Of a stretch of DNA of 64,000 nt, positions 36,285 through 49,200 are shown in pieces. The position numbers and the translations under genes were made by a program. The notes under the pieces were generated by a model. It had not been told where the DNA came from, ran no database searches, and was given only the letters and a program-made list of their open reading frames with translations. This DNA comes from Apostichopus japonicus. Lineage: Eukaryota > Echinodermata > Holothuroidea > Aspidochirotida > Stichopodidae. Location of the stretch: assembly GCF_037975245.1 (NCBI RefSeq), contig NC_092565.1:17031999-17095998 (forward strand), written 5' to 3'. Every line of letters begins with the position of its first letter. Position 1 is the first letter of the stretch.

Positions 36285-39200
36285 ACCCCGGTGAGGTCTT
36301 TTGCCGATCTATTACAGCTCGTGCCTACACGGGGCGCCGTAAGTATTAGTTAATCCACTTAATATCTCAGTCCATACAGTGGCGCGATGGCTTGGCGCAC
36401 TGTACGAGCTGATGATCGAGACTCTCTTTTGCATCCGTGGTTCGAACCCCGGTGATGACGTCTTTTGCCGATCTTTTACAGCTCGTGCCTACACGAGGAG
36501 CTGTAAGTATTAGTTAATCCACCTAATATCTTAGTCCATACAGTGGCGCGATGGCTTGGCGCACTGTACGAGCTGATGATCGAGACTCTGTTTTGCATCC
36601 GTGGTTCGAACCCCGGTGATGACGTCTTTTGCCGATCTTTTACAGCTCGTGCCTACACGGGGAGCTGTAAGTATTAGTTCATCCACCTAATAGCTTAGTC
36701 CATACAGTGGGGCGATGGCTTGTCGCACTGTACGAGCTGATGATCGAGACTCTCTTTTGCATCCGTGGTTCGAACCCCGGTGATGACGTCTTTTGCCGAT
36801 CTTTTACAGCTCGTGCCTACATGGGGAGCTGTAAGTATTAGTTAATCGGCCTAATATCTCAGTCCATACAGTGGCGCGATGGCTTGGCGCACTGTACGAG
36901 CTGATGCTCGAGACTCTCTTTTGCATCCGTGGTTCGAACCCCGGTGAGGTCTTTTGCCGATCTATTACAGCTCGTGCCTACACGGGGAGCCGTAAGTATT
37001 AGTTAATCCACTTAATATCTCAGTCCATACAGTGGCGCGATGGCTTGGCGCACTGTACGAGCTGATGATCGAAACTCTGTTTTGCATCCGTGGTTCGAAC
37101 CCCGGTGATGACGTCTTTTGCCGATCTTTTACAGCTCGTGCCTACACGAGGAGCTGTAAGTATTAGTTAATCCACCTAACATCTCATTCCATACAGTGGC
37201 GCGATGGCTTGGCGCACTGTACGAGCTGATGATCGAGACTCTCTTTTGCATCCGTGGTTCGAACCCCGGTGATGACGTCTTTTGCCGATCTTTTACAGCT
37301 CGTGCCTACACGGGGAGCTGTAAGTATTAGTTAATCCACCTAATATCTCAGTCCATACAGTGGGGCGATGGCTTGTCGCACTGTACGAGCTGATGATCGA
37401 GACTCTCTTTTGCATCCGTGGTTCGAACCCCGGTGATGACGTCTTTTGCCGATCTTTTACAGCTCGTGCCAAACGGGGAGCTGTAAGTATTAGTTAATCC
37501 ACCTAATATCTCAGTCCATACGGTGGCGCGATGGCTTGGCGCACTGTACGAGCTGATGCTCGAGACTCTCTTTTGCATCCGTGGTTCGAACCCCGGTGAT
37601 GACGTCTTTTGCCGATCTTTCACAGCTCGTGCCTGCACGGGGAGCTGTAAGTATTAGTTAATCCAACTAATATCTCAGTCCATACGGTGGCGCGATGGCT
37701 TGGCGCACTGTACGAGCTGATGATCGAGACTCTCTTTTGCATCCGTGGTTCGAACCCCGGTGATGACTTGTTTTGCCGATCTTTTACAGCTCGTGCCTAC
37801 ACGGGGAGCTGTAAGTAAAAGTTTATCCACCTAATATCTCAGTCCATACAGTGGCGCGATGGCCTGGCGAACTGTACGAGCTGATGATCGAGACTCTCTT
37901 TTGCATCCGTGGTTCGAACCCCGGTGAGGTCTTTTGCCGATCTATTACAGCTCGTGCCTACACGGGGCGCCGTAAGTATTAGTTAATCCACTTAATATCT
38001 CAGTCCATACAGTGGCGCGATGGCTTGGCGCACTGTACGAGCTGATGATCGAGACTCTCTTTTGCATCCGTGGTTCGAACCCCGGTGATGACGTCTTTTG
38101 CCGATCTTTTACAGCTCGTGCCTACACGAGGAGCTGTAAGTATTAGTTAATCCACCTAATATCTTAGTCCATACAGTGGCGCGATGGCTTGGCGCACTGT
38201 ACGAGCTGATGATCGAGACTCTGTTTTGCATCCGTGGTTCGAACCCCGGTGATGACGTCTTTTGCCGATCTTTTACAGCTCGTGCCTACACGGGGAGCTG
38301 TAAGTATTAGTTCATCCACCTAATAGCTTAGTCCATACAGTGGGGCGATGGCTTGTCGCACTGTACGAGCTGATGATCGAGACTCTCTTTTGCATCCGTG
38401 GTTCGAACCCCGGTGATGACGTCTTTTGCCGATCTTTTACAGCTCGTGCCTACATGTCGAGCTGTAAGTATTAGTTAATCGGCCTAATATCTCAGTCCAT
38501 ACAGTGGCGCGATGGCTTGGCGCACTGTACGAGCTGATGCTCGAGACTCTCTTTTGCATCCGTGGTTCGAACCCCGGTGAGGTCTTTTGCCGATCTATTA
38601 CAGCTCGTGCCTACACGGGGAGCCGTAAGTATTAGTTAATCCACTTAATATCTCAGTCCATACAGTGGCGCGATGGCTTGGCGCACTGTACGAGCTGATG
38701 ATCGAAACTCTGTTTTGCATCCGTGGTTCGAACCCCGGTGATGACGTCTTTTGCCGATCTTTTACAGCTCGTGCCTACACGAGGAGCTGTAAGTATTAGT
38801 TAATCCACCTAACATCTCATTCCATACAGTGGCGCGATGGCTTGGCGCACTGTACGAGCTGATGATCGAGACTCTCTTTTGCATCCGTGGTTCGAACCCC
38901 GGTGATGACGTCTTTTGCCGATCTTTTACAGCTCGTGCCTACACGGGGAGCTGTAAGTATTAGTTAATCCACCTAATATCTCAGTCCATACAGTGGGGCG
39001 ATGGCTTGTCGCACTGTACGAGCTGATGATCGAGACTCTCTTTTGCATCCGTGGTTCGAACCCCGGTGATGACGTCTTTTGCCGATCTTTTACAGCTCGT
39101 GCCAAACGGGGAGCTGTAAGTATTAGTTAATCCACCTAATATCTCAGTCCATACGGTGGCGCGATGGCTTGGCGCACTGTACGAGCTGATGCTCGAGACT

Positions 39201-39551
39201 CTCTTTTGCATCCGTGGTTCGAACCCCGGTGATGACGTCTTTTGCCGATCTTTCACAGCTCGTGCCTGCACGGGGAGCTGTAAGTATTAGTTAATCCAAC
39301 TAATATCTCAGTCCATACGGTGGCGCGATGGCTTGGCGCACTGTACGAGCTGATGATCGAGACTCTCTTTTGCATCCGTGGTTCGAACCCCGGTGATGAC
39401 TTGTTTTGCCGATCTTTTACAGCTCGTGCCTACACGGGGAGCTGTAAGTAAAAGTTTATCCACCTAATATCTCAGTCCATACAGTGGCGCGATGGCCTGG
39501 CGAACTGTACGAGCTGATGATCGAGACTCTCTTTTGCATCCGTGGTTCGAA
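36285..39551 (+). repeat. Adjacent 10-monomer duplication (1633 bp)
   Basis: Two neighbouring copies, about 36285-37917 and 37918-39551, share the rare CGGGGCGCCGTAAG monomer (36334 and 37967) and the following order of variants. The period of 1633 bp is ten monomers minus 7 bp. This is the signature of one unequal exchange or slippage event of ten units. Confidence 0.85.
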
Positions 39552-40236
39552 CCCCGGTGATGACGTCTTTTGCCGATCTTTTACAGCTCGTGCCTGCACT
39601 GGGAGCTGTAAGTATTAGTTAATCCACCTAATATCTCAGTCCATACGGTGGCGCGATGGCTTGGCGCACTGTACGAGCTGATGCTCGAGACTCTCTTTTG
39701 CATCCGTGGTTCGAACCCCGGTGATGACGTCTTTTGCCGATCTATTACAGCTCGTGCCTACACGGGGAGCTGTAAGTATTAGTTAATCCACCTATTATCT
39801 CAGTCCATACAGTGGCGCGATGGCTTGGCGCACTGTACGAGCTGATGCTCGAGACTCTCTTTTGCATCCGTGGTTCGAATCCCGGTGATGACGTCTTTTG
39901 CCGATCTTTTACAGCTCGTGCCTACACGGGGAGCTGTAAGTATTAGTTAATCCACCTAATATCTCAGTCGATACAATGGCGCGATGGCTTGGCGCACTGT
40001 ACGAGCTGATGATCGAGATTCTCTTTTGCATCCGTGGTTCGAACCCCGGTGATGACGTCTTTTGCCGATCTTTTACAGCTCGTGCCTACACGGGGGACTG
40101 TGAGTATTAGTTAATCCACCTAATATATCAGTCCATACGGTGGCGCGATGGCTTGGCGCACTGTACGAGCTGATGCTCGAGACTCTCTTTTGCATCCGTG
40201 GTTCGAACCCCGGTGATGACGTCTTTTGCCGATCTC

Positions 40237-43200
40237 TTACAGCTCGTGCCTACATGGGGAGCTGTAAGTATTAGTTAATCCACCTAATATCTCAGTCCGT
40301 ACAATGGCGCGATGGCTTGGCGCACTGTACGAGCTGATGATCGAGACTCTCTTTTGCATCCGTGGTTCGAACCCCGGTGATGACGTCTTTTGCCGATCTT
40401 TTATAGCTCGTGCCTGCACGGGGAGCTGTTAGTATTAGTTAATCCACCTAATATCTCAGTCCATACGGTGGCGCGATGGCTTGGCGCACTGTACGAGCTG
40501 ATGCTCGAGACTCTCTTTTGCATCCGTGGTTCGAACCCCGGTGATGACGTCTTTTGCCGATCTTTTACAGCTCGTGCCTGCACGGGGAGCTGTAAGTATT
40601 AGTTAATCCACCTGATATCTCAGTCCATACGGTGGCGCGATGGCTTGGCGCACTGTACGAGCTGATGCTCGAGACTCTCTTTTGCATCCGTGGTTCGAAC
40701 CCCGGTGATGACGTCTTTTGCCGATCTTTTACAGCTCGTGCCTGCACGGGGAGCTGTAAGTATTAGTTAATCCACCTAATATCTTAGTCCATAGTGTGGC
40801 GCGATTGTTTGGCGCACTGTACGAGCTGATGATCGAGACTCTCTTTTGCATCCGTGGTTCGAACCCCGGTGATGACGTCTTTTGCCGATCTCTTACAGCT
40901 CGTGCCTACACGGAGAGCTGTAAGTATTAGTTAATCCACCTAATATCACAGTCCATACAGTGGCGCGATGGCTTGGCGCACTGTACGAGCTGATGATCGA
41001 GACTCTCTTTTGCATCCGTGGTTCGAACCCCGGTGATGACGTCTTTTGCCGATCTATTACAGCTCGTGCCTACACGGGGAGCTGTAAGTATTAGTTAATC
41101 CACCTATTATCTCAGTCCATACAGTGGCGCGATGGCTTGGCGCACTGTACGAGCTGATGCTCGAGACTCTCTTTTGCATCCGTGGTTCGAACCCCGGTGA
41201 TGACGTCTTTTGCCGATCTATTACAGCTCGTGCCTACACGGGGAGCTGTAAGTATTAGTTAATCCACCTAATATCTCAGTCCATACAGTGGCGCGATGGC
41301 TTGGCGCACTGTACGAGCTGATGATCGAGACTCTCTTTTGCATCCGTGGTTCGAACCCCGGTGATGACGTCTTTTGCCGATCTCTTACAGCTCGTGCCTA
41401 CACGGGGAGCTGTAAGTATTAGTTAATCCACCTATTATCTCAGTCCATACAGTGGCGCGATGGCTTGGCGCACTGTACGAGCTGATGATCGAGACTCTCT
41501 TTTGCATCCGTGGTTCGAACCCCGGTGATGACGTCTTTTGCCGATCTTTTACAGCTCGTGCCTGCACGGGGAGCTGTAAGTATTAGTTAATCCACCTAAT
41601 ATCTCAGTCCATACGGTGGCGCGATGGCTTGGCGCACTGTACGAGCTGATGCTCGAGACTGTCTTTTGCATACGTTGTTCGAACCCCGGTGATGACGTCT
41701 TTTGCCGATCTTTTACAGCTCGTGCCTGCACGGGGAGCTGTAAGTATAAGTTAATCCACCTAATATCTCAGTCCATACGGTGGCGCGATGGCTTGGCGCA
41801 CTGTACGAGCTGATGCTCGAGACTCTCTTTTGCATCCGTGGTTCGAACCCCGGTGATGACGTCTTTTGCCGATCTTTTACAGCTCGTGCCTGCACGGGGA
41901 GCTGTAAGTATAAGGTAATCCACCTAATATCTCAGTCCATACGGTGGCGCGATGGCTTGGCGCACTTTACGAGCTGATGCTCGAGACTCTCTTTTGCATC
42001 CGTGGTTCGAACCCCGGTGATGACGTCTTTTGCCGATCTTTCACAGCTCGTGCCTGCACGGGGAGCTGTAAGTATTAGTTAATCCAACTAATATCTCAGT
42101 CCATACGGTGGCGCGATGGCTTGGCGCACTGTACGAGCTGATGATCGAGACTCTCTTTTGCATCCGTGGTTTGAACCCCGGTGATGACTTGTTTTGCCGA
42201 TCTTTTACAGCTCGTGCCTCCACGGGGAGCTGTAAGTATTAGTTTATCCACCTAATATCTCAGTCCATACGGTGTCGCGATGGCTTGGCGAACTGTACGA
42301 GCTGATGATCGAGACTCTCTTTTGCATCCGTGGTTCGAACCCCGGTGATGACGTCTTTTGCCGATCTTTTACAGCTCGTGCCTGCACGGGGAGCTGTAAG
42401 TATTAGTTAATCCAACTAATATCTTAGTCCATAGTGTGGCGCGATGGTTTGGCGCACTGTACGAGCTGATGATCGAGACTCTCTTTTGCATCCGTGGTTC
42501 GAACCCCGGTGATGACGTCTTTTGCCGATCTCTTACAGCTCGTGCCTACACGGGGAGCTGTAAGTATTAGTTAATCCACCTAATATCTTAGTCCATAGTG
42601 TGGCGCGATGGTTTGGCGCACTGTACGAGCTGATGATCGAGACTCTCTTTTGCATCCGTGGTTCGAACCCCGGTGATGACGTCTTTTGCCGATCTCTTAC
42701 AGCTCGTGCCTACACGGGGAGCTGTAAGTATTAGTTAATCCACCTAATATCTTAGTCCATAGTGTGGCGCGATGGTTTGGCGCACTGTACGAGCTGATGA
42801 TCGAGACTCTCTTTTGCATCCGTGGTTCGAACCCCGGTGATGACGTCTTTTGCCGATCTATTACAGCTCGTGCCTACACGGGGAGCTGTAAGTATTAGTT
42901 AATCCACCTATTATCTCAGTCCATACAGTGGCGCGATGGCTTGGCGCACTGTACGAGCTGATGCTCGAGACTCTCTTTTGCATCCGTGGTTCGAACCCCG
43001 GTGATGACGTCTTTTGCCGATCTATTACAGCTCGTGCCTACACGGGGAGCTGTAAGTATTAGTTAATCCACCTATTATCTCAGTCCATACAGTGGCGCGA
43101 TGGCTTGGCGCACTGTACGAGCTGATGATCGAGACTCTCTTTTGCATCCGTGGTTCGAACCCCGGTGATGACGTCTTTTGCCGATCTTTTACAGCTCGTG

Positions 43201-46200
43201 CCTGCACGGGGAGCTGTAAGTATTAGTTAATCCAACTAATATCTCAGTCCATACGGTGGCGCGATGGCTTGGCGCACTGTACGAGCTGATGATCGAGACT
43301 CTCTTTTGCATCCGTGGTTCGAACCCCGGTGATGACGTCTTTTGCCGATCTTTTACAGCTCGTGCCTACACTGGGAGCTGTAAGTATTAGTTAATCCAAC
43401 TAATATCTCAGTCCATACGGTGGCGCGATGGCTTGGCGCACTGTACGAGCTGATGATCGAGACTCTCTTTTGCGTCCGTGGTTCGAACCGCTGTGATGAC
43501 GTGTTTTGCCGATCTTTTACAGCTCGTGCCTCCACGGGGAGCTGTAAGTATTAGTTTATCCACCTAATATCTCAGTCCATACGGTGTCGCGATGGCTTGG
43601 CGAACTGTACGAGCTGATGATCGAGACTCTCTTTTGCATCCGTGGTTCGAACCCCGGTGATGACGTCTTTTGCCGATCTTTTACAGCTCGTGCCTGCACG
43701 GGGAGCTGTAAGTATTAGTTAATCCACCTAATATCTTAGTCCATAGTGTGGCGCGATGGTTTGGCGCACTGTACGAGCTGATGATCGAGACTCTCTTTTG
43801 CATCCGTGGTTCGAAACCCGGTGATGACGTCTTTTGCCGATCTCTTACAGCTCGTGCCTACACGGGGAGCTGTAAGTATTAGTTAATCCACCTAATATCT
43901 TAGTCCATAGTGTGGCGCGATGGTTTGGCGCACTGTACGAGCTGATGATCGAGACTCTCTTTTGCATCCGTGGTTCGAACCCCGGTGATGACGTCTTTTG
44001 CCGATCTCTTACAGCTCGTGCCTACACGGGGAGCTGTAAGTATTAGTTAATCCACCTAATATCTTAGTCCATAGTGTGGCGCGATGGTTTGGCGCACTGT
44101 ACGAGCTGATGATCGAGACTCTCTTTTGCATCCGTGGTTCGAACCCCGGTGATGACGTCTTTTGCCGATCTATTACAGCTCGTGCCTACACGGGGAGCTG
44201 TAAGTATTAGTTAATCCACCTATTATCTCAGTCCATACAGTGGCGCGATGGCTTGGCGCACTGTACGAGCTGATGCTCGAGACTCTCTTTTGCATCCGTG
44301 GTTCGAACCCCGGTGATGACGTCTTTTGCCGATCTATTACAGCTCGTGCCTACACGGGGAGCTGTAAGTATTAGTTAATCCACCTAATATCTCAGTCCAT
44401 ACAGTGGCGCGATGGCTTGGCGCACTGTACGAGCTGATGCTCGAGACTCTCTTTTGCATCCGTGGTTCGAACCCCGGTGATGACGTCTTTTGCCGATCTA
44501 TTACAGCTCGTGCCTACACGGGGAGCTGTAAGTATTAGTTAATCCACCTTATATCTCAGTCCATACAGTGGCGCGATGGCTTGGCGCACTGTACGAGCTG
44601 ATGCTCGAGACTCTCTTTTGCATCCGTGGTTCGAACCCCGGTGATGACGTCTTTTGCCGATCTATTACAGCTCGTGCCTACACGGGGAGCTGTAAGTATT
44701 AGTTAATCCACCTTATATCTCAGTCCATACAGTGGCGCGATGGCTTGGCGCACTGTACGAGCTGATGCTCGAGACTCTCTTTTGCATCCGTGGTTCGAAC
44801 CCCGGTGATGACGTCTTTTGCCGATCTATTACAGCTCGTGCCTACACGGGGAGCTGTAAGTATTAGTTAATCCACCTATTATCTCAGTCCATACAGTGGC
44901 GCGATGGCTTGGCGCACTGTACGAGCTGATGATCGAGACTCTCTTTTGCATCCGTGGTTCGAACCCCGGTGATGACGTCTTTTGCCGATCTCTTACAGCT
45001 CGTGCCTACACGGGGAGCTGTAAGTATTAGTTAATCCACCTAATATCTCAGTCCGTACAATGGCGCGATGGCTTGGCGCACTGTACGAGCTGATGCTCGA
45101 GACTCTCTTTTGCATCCGTGGTTCGAACCCCGGTGATGACGTCTTTTGCCGATCTTTTACAGCTCGTGCCTGCACGGGGAGCTGTTAGTATTAGTTAATC
45201 CACCTAATATCTCAGTCCATACGGTGGCGCGATGGCTTGGCGCACTGTACGAGCTGATGCTCGAGACTCTCTTTTGCATCCGTGGTTCGAACCCCGGTGA
45301 TGACGTCTTTTGCCGATCTTTTACAGCTCGTGCCTGCACGGGGAGCTGTAAGTATTAGTTAATCCACCTGATATCTCAGTCCATACGGTGGCGCGATGGC
45401 TTGGCGCACTGTACGAGCTGATGCTCGAGACTCTCTTTTGCATCCGTGGTTCGAACCCCGGTGATGACGTCTTTTGCCGATCTTTTACAGCTCGTGCCTG
45501 CACGGGGAGCTGTAAGTATTAGTTAATCCACCTAATATCTTAGTCCATAGTGTGGCGCGATTGTTTGGCGCACTGTACGAGCTGATGATCGAGACTCTCT
45601 TTTGCATCCGTGGTTCGAACCCCGGTGATGACGTCTTTTGCCGATCTCTTACAGCTCGTGCCTACACGGAGAGCTGTAAGTATTAGTTAATCCACCTAAT
45701 ATCACAGTCCATACAGTGGCGCGATGGCTTGGCGCACTGTACGAGCTGATGATCGAGACTCTCTTTTGCATCCGTGGTTCGAACCCCGGTGATGACGTCT
45801 TTTGCCGATCTATTACAGCTCGTGCCTACACGGGGAGCTGTAAGTATTAGTTAATCCACCTATTATCTCAGTCCATACAGTGGCGCGATGGCTTGGCGCA
45901 CTGTACGAGCTGATGCTCGAGACTCTCTTTTGCATCCGTGGTTCGAACCCCGGTGATGACGTCTTTTGCCGATCTATTACAGCTCGTGCCTACACGGGGA
46001 GCTGTAAGTATTAGTTAATCCACCTAATATCTCAGTCCATACAGTGGCGCGATGGCTTGGCGCACTGTACGAGCTGATGATCGAGACTCTCTTTTGCATC
46101 CGTGGTTCGAACCCCGGTGATGACGTCTTTTGCCGATCTCTTACAGCTCGTGCCTACACGGGGAGCTGTAAGTATTAGTTAATCCACCTATTATCTCAGT

Positions 46201-49200
46201 CCATACAGTGGCGCGATGGCTTGGCGCACTGTACGAGCTGATGATCGAGACTCTCTTTTGCATCCGTGGTTCGAACCCCGGTGATGACGTCTTTTGCCGA
46301 TCTTTTACAGCTCGTGCCTGCACGGGGAGCTGTAAGTATTAGTTAATCCACCTAATATCTCAGTCCATACAGTGGCGCGATGGCTTGGCGCACTGTACGA
46401 GCTGATGCTCGAGACTCTCTTTTGCATCCGTGGTTCGAACCCCGGTGATGACGTCTTTTGCCGATCTATTACAGCTCGTGCCTACACGGGGAGCTGTAAG
46501 TATTAGTTAATCCACCTATTATCTCAGTCCATACAGTGGCGCGATGGCTTGGCGCACTGTACGAGCTGATGATCGAGACTCTCTTTTGCATCCGTGGTTC
46601 GAACCCCGGTGATGACGTCTTTTGCCGATCTTTTACAGCTCGTGCCTGCACGGGGAGCTGTAAGTATTAGTTAATCCAACTAATATCTCAGTCCATACGG
46701 TGGCGCGATGGCTTGGCGCACTGTACGAGCTGATGATCGAGACTCTCTTTTGCATCCGTGGTTCGAACCCCGGTGATGACGTCTTTTGCCGATCTTTTAC
46801 AGCTCGTGCCTACACTGGGAGCTGTAAGTATTAGTTAATCCACCTAATATCTCAGTCCATACAGTGGCGCGATGGCTTGGCGCACTGTACGAGCTGATGA
46901 TCGAGACTCTCTTTTGCGTCCGTGGTTCGAACCGCTGTGATGACGTGTTTTGCCGATCTTTTACAGCTCGTGCCTCCACGGGGAGCTGTAAGTATTAGTT
47001 TATCCACCTAATATCTCAGTCCATACGGTGTCGCGATGGCTTGGCGAACTGTACGAGCTGATGATCGAGACTCTCTTTTGCATCCGTGGTTCGAACCCCG
47101 GTGATGACGTCTTTTGCCGATCTTTTACAGCTCGTGCCTGCACGGGGAGCTGTAAGTATTAGTTAATCCACCTAATATCTTAGTCCATAGTGTGGCGCGA
47201 TGGTTTGGCGCACTGTACGAGCTGATGATCGAGACTCTCTTTTGCATCCGTGGTTCGAAACCCGGTGATGACGTCTTTTGCCGATCTCTTACAGCTCGTG
47301 CCTACACGGGGAGCTGTAAGTATTAGTTAATCCACCTAATATCTTAGTCCATAGTGTGGCGCGATGGTTTGGCGCACTGTACGAGCTGATGATCGAGACT
47401 CTCTTTTGCATCCGTGGTTCGAACCCCGGTGATGACGTCTTTTGCCGATCTCTTACAGCTCGTGCCTACACGGGGAGCTGTAAGTATTAGTTAATCCACC
47501 TATTATCTTAGTCCATAGTGTGGCGCGATGGTTTGGCGCACTGTACGAGCTGATGATCGAGACTCTCTTTTGCATCCGTGGTTCGAACCCCGGTGATGAC
47601 GTCTTTTGCCGATCTATTACAGCTCGTGCCTACACGGGGAGCTGTAAGTATTAGTTAATCCACCTATTATCTCAGTCCATACAGTGGCGCGATGGCTTGG
47701 CGCACTGTACGAGCTGATGCTCGAGACTCTCTTTTGCATCCGTGGTTCGAACCCCGGTGATGACGTCTTTTGCCGATCTATTACAGCTCGTGCCTACACG
47801 GGGAGCTGTAAGTATTAGTTAATCCACCTAATATCTCAGTCCATACAGTGGCGCGATGGCTTGGCGCACTGTACGAGCTGATGCTCGAGACTCTCTTTTG
47901 CATCCGTGGTTCGAACCCCGGTGATGACGTCTTTTGCCGATCTATTACAGCTCGTGCCTACACGGGGAGCTGTAAGTATTAGTTAATCCACCTTATATCT
48001 CAGTCCATACAGTGGCGCGATGGCTTGGCGCACTGTACGAGCTGATGCTCGAGACTCTCTTTTGCATCCGTGGTTCGAACCCCGGTGATGACGTCTTTTG
48101 CCGATCTATTACAGCTCGTGCCTACACGGGGAGCTGTAAGTATTAGTTAATCCACCTATTATCTCAGTCCATACAGTGGCGCGATGGCTTGGCGCACTGT
48201 ACGAGCTGATGATCGAGACTCTCTTTTGCATCCGTGGTTCGAACCCCGGTGATGACGTCTTTTGCCGATCTCTTACAGCTCGTGCCTACACGGGGAGCTG
48301 TAAGTATTAGTTAATCCACCTAATATCTCAGTCCGTACAATGGCGCGATGGCTTGGCGCACTGTACGAGCTGATGATCGAGACTCTCTTTTGCATCCGTG
48401 GTTCGAACCCCGGTGATGACGTCTTTTGCCGATCTTTTATAGCTCGTGCCTGCACGGGGAGCTGTTAGTATTAGTTAATCCACCTAATATCTCAGTCCAT
48501 ACGGTGGCGCGATGGCTTGGCGCACTGTACGAGCTGATGCTCGAGACTCTCTTTTGCATCCGTGGTTCGAACCCCGGTGATGACGTCTTTTGCCGATCTT
48601 TTACAGCTCGTGCCTGCACGGGGAGCTGTAAGTATTAGTTAATCCACCTGATATCTCAGTCCATACGGTGGCGCGATGGCTTGGCGCACTGTACGAGCTG
48701 ATGCTCGAGACTCTCTTTTGCATCCGTGGTTCGAACCCCGGTGATGACGTCTTTTGCCGATCTTTTACAGCTCGTGCCTGCACGGGGAGCTGTAAGTATT
48801 AGTTAATCCACCTAATATCTTAGTCCATAGTGTGGCGCGATTGTTTGGCGCACTGTACGAGCTGATGATCGAGACTCTCTTTTGCATCCGTGGTTCGAAC
48901 CCCGGTGATGACGTCTTTTGCCGATCTCTTACAGCTCGTGCCTACACGGAGAGCTGTAAGTATTAGTTAATCCACCTAATATCACAGTCCATACAGTGGC
49001 GCGATGGCTTGGCGCACTGTACGAGCTGATGATCGAGACTCTCTTTTGCATCCGTGGTTCGAACCCCGGTGATGACGTCTTTTGCCGATCTATTACAGCT
49101 CGTGCCTACACGGGGAGCTGTAAGTATTAGTTAATCCACCTAATATCTCAGTCCATACAGTGGCGCGATGGCTTGGCGCACTGTACGAGCTGATGATCGA

